Source: Coenobita brevimanus (taxonomy: Eukaryota > Arthropoda > Malacostraca > Decapoda > Coenobitidae). From it: a stretch of DNA of 64,000 nucleotides. The translations under genes were made by a program, and so were the position numbers. Location: contig CM064667.1 of NCBI GenBank assembly GCA_032717465.1, forward strand, positions 2,090,981 through 2,154,980, given 5' to 3'. The notes beneath the pieces are model-generated. The model saw only the letters and a list, made by a program, of their open reading frames with translations. It was not told the DNA's origin and did no database searches. Within the stretch, counting starts at the first letter, position 1, and each line of letters opens with the position of its first letter. Positions 57,001 through 64,000 of the stretch are shown here, one piece after another.

Positions 57001-57360
57001 TAGTTAATCCTTTTACTTGTGTTCCAGTTAATCAGTTGTATAGTTTACCAGTGTATTAATCATTTAGTTTACTAGTGTCCTATTTCACTAATGTACGAGT
57101 TCATTAGTGTGCTATTTCTCGAGTTCATTAGTTTATGTTTATACCAGTCTGCCACTTTACTGCTTCATTAGTTCTCCAGGTCATTAGTTTACCCGTTGTT
57201 CAGGTTCCAAGTTAACTCATTCAATAGTTGTCCAGTTCACTAGATGACCATTTCACTGGTGTTGGGGTTCACCAGAGTAATAATTTACTAGTACATGAGT
57301 TTACCAGTACATTAATTAACCAGTTGTTTAGTTTACCATTTCAGTGTACTGCCAGTGCAC
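57000..57360 (+). repeat. Degenerate 'cattagtttaccagt' repeat
   Basis: About 15-20 diverged copies of a ~16-22-bp motif containing 'ttagt' and 'ccagt'. An old minisatellite. Confidence 0.65.
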
Positions 57361-57479
57361 TAGCCAGGACACAGCACAAGCCAGCTGCCACCAAGTCAGA
57401 TATCTGGGTAAGCAGGATGTCGGTCTGTTTTGGGCCTGTAATCTGAAACGATAAAACCCAACGCCTCCACTGAATGGGT

Positions 57480-58050
57480 GTGGGGACTGAGTAAAATAGC
57501 GTGTTCAGCCAGTGAATTAGTGGTGAGTCAGTAAGTATGGTGAGTCAGTGAATGGACATGGTGAGTCAGTAAAGTTGTGTGGTGAGTTTTTGAATGTTGT
57601 GACACAAAGGATGTTTTGGGCCAATCAGTGAGTGTGGTACATCAGTGTGGTGAATGATGGGTGAGTTAGTGTGTGAGTGCGGTGAGTCAGTCAGTGAGTG
57701 TGGTACATCAGTATGGTGAATGATGGGTGAGTCAGTGTGTGTCAGGTGGATCAGTCAGTGAGTGTGGTACATCAGTGTGGAGAATGATGGGTGAGTCAGT
57801 GTGTGAGTGTGGTGGATCAGTCAGTGAGTGTGGTACATCAGTGTGGTGAATGATGGATGAGTCAGTGTGTGAGTCAGGTGGGTCAGTCAGTCAGTGTGGT
57901 AAGTTGGCGAGAGCATGTCACGAGGCAGTGAAAGAGTGATTAGTCAGTGGGTCAGTGTGGTGAGTCAGTGAATGAGTTGTGAGTCAGTCAGTCAGTGTGG
58001 TGAATCGGTAAATGAGTGATGAGTTACTGAATGTGTTGAATAAGTGAGTG
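57480..58050 (+). repeat. ~66-bp minisatellite
   Basis: ggtacatcagtgtg...tgagtcagtgtgtgag repeats at 57636, 57702, 57766 and 57832 (periods 66, 64 and 66). Looser GTGAGTCAGT copies lie on both sides. Confidence 0.88.
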
Positions 58051-58093
58051 AGCCATTGATGTTGAAGTGAATCCTTATGTTGTAGTTGCAGTG

Positions 58094-58196
58094 ATGACGT
58101 CTGGTGGTGGTGGTGGTGGTGGTGGTGCAGTGGCGGTGTGGTGGTGCCTGATATTCCTGTGCCACACGATGCAGATACAACGCATCGCAGCAATAC
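58094..58196 (+). CDS. Candidate exon 1 of secreted Cys/Thr-rich protein gene
   Basis: ATG at 58094 opens MTSGGGGGGGGAVAVWWCLI then FLCHTMQIQRIAAI, ending at a strong donor (AATAC|GTAAGT) in phase 1. The hydrophobic core VAVWWCLIFLC could be a signal peptide, although the Gly8 n-region is unusual. Phase 1 matches the acceptor of the exon at 60548, and joining them puts Q then CHKVTVPTHPYGHP in frame. An alternative first exon could lie elsewhere, so this exon is the least certain of the model. Confidence 0.4.
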
Positions 58197-58219
58197 GTAA
58201 GTTACTGTATCATTACCAC

Positions 58220-58600
58220 ACTACACCTGTCTGCCTTACCATCACCCTTGTCTGCCTTATCATCACACTTGTCTACATTACCATCACACCTGTCTGCCTT
58301 ACCATCACACCTGTCTGCCTTACCAGCACATCTGTCTGTCTCACCATCACACCTGTCTGTCTTACCATCACACCTGTCTGCCTCACCATCATACCTGTCT
58401 GCCATACCATCATACCTGTCTGCCTTACCATCACACCTGTCTGTCTCACCAACACACCTTTCTGTCTCACCATCACACCTGTCTGCCTTGCCATCACACC
58501 TGTCTGCCTTACCATCACACCTGTCTGCCTCACCATCACACCTGTCTACCTCACTATCACACCTGTCTGCCTCACCATCACACCTGCCTGCCTACACTGG
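58220..58600 (+). repeat. 21-bp minisatellite in intron 1
   Basis: The unit catcacacctgtctgcctta repeats ~17 times with point variation. It produces long frames in several phases (for example CLTITPV), which are not genes. Confidence 0.95.
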
Positions 58601-58871
58601 CCTGAAACGTGGCTGCCTTGCCATGCCACGTGTCATACACTGTACTCACCTAGGGTAGTTATTACATGGCAGGCAGCTCATGCCAGGTATCATGGCCAGT
58701 GCACTGGGTATTATCCTCGTCCAAGCTGCTCTGTTACAACCTACCACCACTCTAGCTGGCCCTCCTTCACCCACAGTTGCCACACCACCACACTTCTTGG
58801 CCGCCCTTATTGCTGGCTTTCTGTTGCCGCCACTGCCCTGGCCCTCGCCTACCACCTTGGCATATACCTGA
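58600..58871. other. Intronic DNA, nothing recognised
   Basis: Unique sequence between two simple repeats. A plus frame (MPGIMASALGIILVQAALLQ) is hydrophobic but has no other support. Confidence 0.4.
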
Positions 58872-58901
58872 CCTATCATAATAATGATAATAATAATAAT
58901 G

Positions 58902-58962
<61 letters not shown>

Positions 58963-58970
58963 TAGTCAGT
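58872..58970 (+). repeat. (AAT)n microsatellite
   Basis: About 30 AAT triplets with GAT interruptions at both ends, followed by (AGT)n. Confidence 0.97.
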
Positions 58971-59049
58971 AGTAGTAGTAGTAATAGTAGTCGTGCAGCT
59001 ATCAATGTCATGTAGTATAGATGTTAATGATGTTTCAGAGACCACTGGC

Positions 59050-59446
59050 TATCCCATCACAGCTACTGGATCCTCTAACTCCCTGGACCCCTCCCCTTAC
59101 CACACTGCTATACCTGACTCCTCGGACCCCTCCTCTCACCACACTGCTACACCCTCTGACCCCTCCCCTAACCCTTCCCCCACCTCTCTCCTGACTCAGC
59201 TGAACGTTCTCCTCATCCTTCCTCTAACCCTTTTCTTAATCCTTCCTTCAATCCTTCTCTTAAACATTCTCTTGATGTCTCTCACAACATCTTTCCAAGC
59301 TCTTCTGATCATTCTCCTAACCTCTCAATCCTGACCCTAACCTCTCTCCAAAATCCTCACCAAAGCACTCACCTAATCCCACACCAATCCCAAAGCCTAG
59401 CCCCTCCACCAAGCCATGTTCTGTCCCCAGCTCTGAACCAGACAAC
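59050..59446 (+). repeat. Pro/Ser-codon-like pyrimidine-rich repeats
   Basis: Diverged 'ctctgacccctcccctaacc' type repeats. They are imperfect and carry no stable frame. Confidence 0.5.
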
Positions 59447-59515
59447 TTTACAGCTGTCACCCCTCCTAAAAGAGGTTAGTAACTAACCTCTTTTAGGAGG
59501 GGTGACAGCTGTAAA
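59447..59515. repeat. Perfect palindrome, 34-bp arms with a 1-base centre
   Basis: 59447-59480 (tttacagctgtcacccctcc...aggttagt) is the exact reverse complement of 59482-59515, centred on A at 59481. It could extrude as a cruciform or form a long hairpin in RNA. Confidence 0.96.
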
Positions 59516-59656
59516 ACAACTAACCGTTAGTTGTTTGAGTCAAAGCTATAAAACAACTAACCGTTAGTTGTTTGAGTCAAAGCTGTAAAACAACTAACCG
59601 TTAGTTGTTTGAGTCAAAGCTGTAAAACAACTAACCGTTAGTTGTTTGAGTCAAAG
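59507..59656 (+). repeat. 37-bp tandem repeat of small palindromes
   Basis: Units start at 59507, 59544, 59581 and 59618. Each contains aaacaactaac-c-gttagttgttt, an 11-bp-arm palindrome with a 1-base centre. The array starts inside the right arm of the large palindrome. Confidence 0.96.
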
Positions 59657-59659
59657 CAA

Positions 59660-60240
59660 AGGCAGAGGGGTTGAGAGGCAGGATGTACGAAGGGTGCATG
59701 AAGGGTGTGGGAAGGGTTTGGGAAGGATGAGAGGGATGGTGAGGGAAGGGAGGGTGTGAGAGAGGGAGGAGGGAAAAGGCAAGGGAAGGGAGTGTGTGAG
59801 AGAGAGAGGAAGGGGAGGGTAAAGGAAGGGAGGGTGTGAGGGAGGGAGGAAAGGGAGGGTAAGGGAAGGGAATGTTGTCCCTACACCCCTGGGTGACAGG
59901 GAGGAGGGAGTTAGTGAGCATTAGGGAATGATGAGTGGAAGGGAGAATGGGAATCAAGGGGTGGGGGTCAGTGGAAGGGAGGTTAAGGGAAGGAAAAGTG
60001 AAGAGAAGGGAGAAGACAGAGGAAGGAGGCTTTAAAAAGGGTACAAAATTGTTACTGAAATGAACTGTGAGGAGATGGAGAGGGAGGGAAAAGTGAGAGG
60101 GATAAGGGAAAGCAGGATCAGGTGAGGAGGGATGAAGATAGGAGGGAGAGAAAGACAGGTGGTGAGAGGAAGGCTGAGGGGCCTGGGTTGAAAGGGTGGG
60201 GTGAGAGGGAGGTTGAGAGGGTGTTAGGGTAGTGGTGTGT
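59660..60240 (+). repeat. Purine-rich minisatellite-like DNA
   Basis: Reiterated 'gaagggagggtgtgagagag' motifs. No gene. Confidence 0.7.
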
Positions 60241-60547
60241 CAATGTGGTAAGGGATGTATTAAGAGACACCTTTAGATAGATATGGAATTGGATTATCAG
60301 TCACTATAAACACCCTCACTTTGGTTGGTGGGTTTAGATAATTCATTCTGCATAACTCATTTTTGTTGATTCCAGTGACATGGAAAAAGCCAGTCTAAAT
60401 TGTCCACTGCCAGCCTTTCACTGCTGCTGGTGGATCTAATAGGTTGTTTTGGCTAACACCACAATATTTAATTCAGCCAAGAGAAAACCGCCCCTAACAA
60501 ATTGTTAAGGAGTCCACACTTATCGCTTTTCTTGGTCTACCTTTCAG

Positions 60548-60610
60548 AATGCCACAAAGTCACGGTGCCAACACATCCCTACGGTCACCCACTGGCACTC
60601 AGGAGGAAAG
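60548..60610 (+). CDS. Exon 2 of secreted Cys/Thr-rich protein gene
   Basis: 63-nt exon between acceptor tcttggtctacctttcag and donor GGAAAG|GTAAGG. In phase 1 it reads CHKVTVPTHPYGHPLALRRK and leaves in phase 1. If read through the donor the frame stays open to a TGA at about 60702 (GKEEMLEAMFELRRSVTK...), so intron retention or a longer exon is an alternative. Confidence 0.5.
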
Positions 60611-60757
60611 GTAAGGAGGAGATGCTTGAAGCCATGTTTGAGCTTCGCCGGTCTGTAACAAAGGCTACCTCTAGTCTAGGGTTCGAGGTCAAAACTTTAT
60701 GAAATAGGTCACACGAGGCTGCTCTTATTGTAACCTTGAGTGCTGACAAGTCTGCAG

Positions 60758-61077
60758 ACGTGGACGTCGCAGAATTCTGGTGTTATGATAAGAGTGGAGA
60801 AAACTCAACGCTGACCCTCGCTATCAACACGGCCCCCACCACCCCTGCAACCACCACCAACCCTGCAACCATTACTAACCCTGCAACCACCACCAACCCT
60901 ACAACCAACAGCAACCTAGCAACCACCACCAACCCTGCAACCATCACCAACCCTGCAACCATCACCAACCCTGCAACCACCACCAACCCTGCAACTAACA
61001 CCAACCCTGCAACCAACACCAATCCTACCGAGCCTGACAACAGCACACAGGTGGTGATTCGCAGGATCAAAATTCAG
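60758..61077 (+). CDS. Exon 3 of secreted Cys/Thr-rich protein gene (mucin-like linker)
   Basis: Enters in phase 1 after tctgcag (AG at 60756-60757) and leaves in phase 0 at ATTCAG|GTTAGT. It encodes VDVAEFWCYDKSGENSTLTL then AINTAPTTPA, then about a dozen hexapeptides of the TTNPAT/ITNPAT type, then TEPDNSTQVVIRRIKIQ. The Thr/Pro/Asn linker suits dense O-glycosylation, and two NST sequons could carry N-glycans. The repeat DNA is an 18-bp minisatellite (accaccaaccctgcaacc), so repeat number is likely to vary between individuals. The flanks are non-repetitive and look like one folded domain interrupted by the linker. Family not recognised. Confidence 0.65.
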
Positions 61078-61101
61078 GTTAGTTGTGATGTTGGTTCAAA
61101 G

Positions 61102-61167
<66 letters not shown>

Positions 61168-61534
61168 CAATTAACACTGGTATAAATGTAACAATTCTGA
61201 CATAAAGTCCAGCAGATCATTAATAATGAAGGCATTCGAGTGTGAGATAGTAAGATGTTGCCACAATATCCAGTGATGTCTCACAGTTGTTTAATGCCTT
61301 CAGTCCCATGATGTAGCTTTGTATTTTCTTTTCGCTGCCTTCAGACCATTGTACTGAACTCAAGGTAAGTACCTTATACTGAAGAATTTAATGAAGGATG
61401 TACCAAATCCCTCTAGGTGGAAAAGGTTTTCCCATACAATTTGAAATCTGGTGAAGGTTGCAAGAAAATGCGATATATCCAAAGGGGTCAAATGCCATAT
61501 GCCACTAATACATGGTATTTTGTTCTTGTTGCAG
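61078..61534 (+). other. Intron 3 with (GT)n microsatellite
   Basis: 457-bp intron from GTTAGT to ttgttcttgttgcag. A (GT)n run lies at about 61103-61165. Confidence 0.6.
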
Positions 61535-61697
61535 GTGGAGCGAGAATGGATGAAGATCAGTGTGACCAACGGGGATCAGATTACCGAGACAGAGCCAGGC
61601 AAGTGTCCAGTCCTCTCCTTAGAGTTCCCTGACCTGTTCCTGGACGTGGCATGTCTGCCTGGTGGTTCCTGTGGGTCCAAGATGTACTGCACGACAC
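61535..61697 (+). CDS. Exon 4 of secreted Cys/Thr-rich protein gene
   Basis: 163-nt exon, phase 0 in and phase 1 out, with acceptor tgttcttgttgcag and donor ACAC|GTGAGT, both close to consensus. It reads VEREWMKISVTNGDQITETE, PGKCPVLSLEFPDLFLDVAC and LPGGSCGSKMYCTT. Following RRIKIQ from exon 3 it gives alternating beta-like strands and four Cys, which suggests a disulphide-bonded extracellular domain. The high complexity and matching phase make this the best supported host exon in the window. The protein (at least ~216 residues so far) continues to the right; I found no next exon before 64000. Confidence 0.7.
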
Positions 61698-61816
61698 GTG
61701 AGTATTACCACATACCTCACCACTCTCTACAACACCACCACCAGAGATTGTGTTGTATACTAAGCATATAGACTGTACTCAGGCCTGAAACTGACACATG
61801 AAATCACCATCCACCC

Positions 61817-61820
<4 letters not shown>

Positions 61821-61854
<34 letters not shown>
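61821..61854 (+). repeat. (CT)n microsatellite
   Basis: Pure CT run within the following intron. Confidence 0.96.
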
Positions 61855-61859
<5 letters not shown>

Positions 61860-62930
61860 CCATAAAATGCCATAGATCAAGAAACACACATGAGAATGAT
61901 TCTTCACATAATGTAACAGTTGCTCTGAGTGTGGGTGTAGGTGTATCACCTTCATGTATAACATTTTTACTCTCATAGCCAAGGACTTTTAAATTGTGTT
62001 GTGCCATAATACTTTTTTTTTCTAATTTTGGTTCCTTGTGCACTAATATTTAACTTAAACAAGCGCCATCCCTTCCTTCATTCTCCGTAACCAAATGTAA
62101 CTTAAAAACTCAATTTCTTCCTGCCTTCATCTTCGTAAGTGAAATAAGCTTCTCCCAAACCTTACTTATAACATCATTCTTACACCAACATCTAACATCC
62201 ATCCTTCCCCTGCTGCAAACAAACTTTTCCCTGTCTTCCTAACTGCCCCTGTCTCCTCAAAGCCCCTCCCCTCTATTTCTTACCTTCTCCCGTCTACTTT
62301 TAACCCCCCTTTTCTCGTCTACTTCCAGCATTCCCTTCCCATTAACTTCTAAGAAACCTTCTCATAACCTATGCTCTTAATTTACCCTTTCACCTGTTCT
62401 GACCCTCTTGCTTCCTATGTTCCTAACATTACACTCTCCTGCCACGTCCCTTTCTCCAGATTTCTTCTGCTCTTTCTATTAAGCCCCTTCTTTCATCCAA
62501 TCCATTTTCCCTTCCTACCCCTATCCCTAGCCATCTATGCCTTCCCTGCTTCTAACCCCCTCCTCATCTCCTTCCATTTGCTGATAACCCTGTCAACTCA
62601 TCCCTTGGTTTTAACATCATTCCCTCCTTCTTGTTATCAAAGCAGCACCGTTCCCTCCTTCACATACTAATAACCCTGCTCTCACTTTCCCTTCCATGTT
62701 CTCATAGGCCTCATCTAACCCTTGCGGCAGCCCTCTCCCCTCAGTTGACTCAGCCCTTACATGCGTCCGATTCACCCCTTCCTTGTATCTAACCTTCCGT
62801 CTCCTTACGCTAACCTGGGCCCTCTCCTAATAAGCTTTCCCTTCCCTGTTAACAGCCCAGCCTTCTCTTCCCCATGACTCAGCCAGTCTTGTACATACCA
62901 CTGCGCTTTCTTTGTAGTGATATCTATTTC
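61860..62930. other. Intronic or intergenic pyrimidine-rich DNA, no exon seen
   Basis: Long C/T-biased stretch ('cttcccttccattaacttct'-like). Open frames are low complexity, and I could not find an acceptor leading into a phase-1 coding block. Confidence 0.5.
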
Positions 62931-63940
62931 TTTTCAAGCCCCAAACTCTGCCATTTCTGTCCCAAACTCCTTCTTTTGCCCCAGACTCGGCTGTCCCATA
63001 CCCCAAACTCTGCCTTCCCCTGTCCCATACTCTGCCTTCCGTTGCCCCAAACTTCTTTCCCTGCCCAAAATTTCGCCTTCCTCTGCCCTAGACTCTGCCT
63101 TCCCTTGCCTCAAACTCATTCTTATGCCCCAAACTCAGCCTCCCCTGTCCCAAACTCCTTCCCCTACCCTAAACTCTATCTTCCTCTGCCCCAAACTCCT
63201 TTCAGTGCCCAAATTCTGCTTTCCCCTGCCCCCAAACTCCACCTTTCCCTGCCCCAAACTCTTCCTTCCTCTGTCCTAAGCTCTGTCTTTCCCTGCTTCA
63301 AACTCCTTCCCCTATACCAGATTCCACCTTTCCTTGCCCCAGTCTCCACTTTCCTCTGTCCCAAACTCCTTCCCCTGCCCCAAACTCCTTCTCCTGTCCC
63401 AAACTCCTTTCCCTGCCCCAAACTCCTTCTCCTGCCCCAAACTCCTTTCCCTGCCCCAAACTCCTCCTTCCCCTGCCTCAAACACCTTCCCTTTTCTCCA
63501 AACTCTGCCTTCCCCCACCTTAAACTCCTTACCCAACCCCAAACTCCTCCTTCCCCTGCCCCAAACTCCACATGCCCCTGCCTCAAACTCCTTCCCCAGC
63601 CCCAAACTCCTCCCTCCTCTGCTCCCAAACTCCACATTCCTCTTCCACAAACTCCGTCTTTCCCTGCCCCAAACTCCATCCCCTCCCCCAAACTCCTTTC
63701 CCTGCCCCAAACTCCATCCCCTGCCCCAAACTAATTTCCCTGCCCCATACTTCGCCTTCCCCTGCCCCAAACTCTGCCTTACCCTGCCCCAAACTCTGCC
63801 TTCCCTCGCCCCAAACTCTATCTTCCCCTGGCTTAAACTCTGCCATTCCCTTCCCTACATCATACCTTCTCGTGCCCCAAACTCAACCTTCCTGTACCCC
63901 TGGGTCTGCCTTCATCTGCCCCTAATCCAATCCACACCTG
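62930..63940 (+). repeat. Short-unit minisatellite (ccccaaactccttcccctgc)
   Basis: About 60 imperfect units of ~15-20 bp built from CCCCAAACTC plus a variable CT-rich spacer. It yields long frames in all phases (PKLLPLPQTP on plus, GAGKGVWGRG on minus), which are repeat artefacts. Confidence 0.93.
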
Positions 63941-64000
63941 CCAAGCCCTGCTTGCAACTGTACCTTTTTCCTAATCCTACAGTACCTTTCCTTACCCCAG

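Noticed and set aside
58067..58972. 301-codon plus frame
   Set aside because: After the first ~40 codons it is the 21-bp minisatellite and then an AAT run; only the first part, ending at a splice donor, is kept as an exon candidate.
62874..63925. 286-codon plus frame and 171-codon minus frame
   Set aside because: Minisatellite of CCCCAAACTC units; open in many frames.

Overview
The window looks like intergenic and intronic DNA from a large, repeat-rich arthropod genome, most likely a decapod crustacean. This is inferred from long GA/CA microsatellites, many minisatellites, RTE-like LINEs ending in (GATA)n, piggyBac, Tigger/pogo and hAT fossils, a large LTR element, and GT-AG introns in the few genes. 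There are no bacterial-type operons, no rRNA or tRNA gene I could recognise, and no CRISPR array. No species can be named from sequence alone.

Region 1 (1-29414) is a head-to-tail array of one ~5.8 kb unit. Four full copies start at 1, 5890, 13705 and 19529. A fifth starts at 25322 and is cut at about 29414. Each unit holds a pair of inverted SINE-like repeats, two short LINE tails, a unique block, GATA/GA microsatellites and a purine-rich block. On the minus strand it also holds what looks like the last two exons of a single-pass membrane protein gene. Copy 2 alone carries a 1.9 kb LINE insertion. The exon is interrupted in copies 1 and 4.

Region 2 (29414-41500) is a graveyard of DNA transposons. 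The array breaks directly into a piggyBac transposase that lacks its 5' end. Next to it, across a TTAA site, lies a dead Tigger gene with an internal 51-bp tandem repeat. Then come the 5' part of a second piggyBac split by a LINE, a SINE, two inverted copies of a Tigger-type MITE (one split by another Tigger derivative), a hAT fossil with its own SINE insertion, and several fold-back sequences.

Region 3 (41547-47318) is a complete 5.77 kb LTR element on the minus strand with ~1.93 kb LTRs. Its 1.9 kb interior encodes only a Gag-like protein, so it resembles the TR-GAG class of non-autonomous elements. Downstream, a SINE is split by a 505-bp solo LTR with a 4-bp target duplication.

Region 4 (48.6-64 kb) is mostly microsatellites and minisatellites with strong purine/pyrimidine strand bias. 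It also holds the best host gene in the window: a plus-strand gene for a probably secreted Cys- and Thr-rich protein, with candidate exons at 58094, 60548, 60758 and 61535 whose splice phases all match. A further candidate exon with a similar Cys-rich end lies at 50818-51003. A perfect 34-bp-arm palindrome fused to a 37-bp palindromic tandem repeat lies in the first intron of the main gene.
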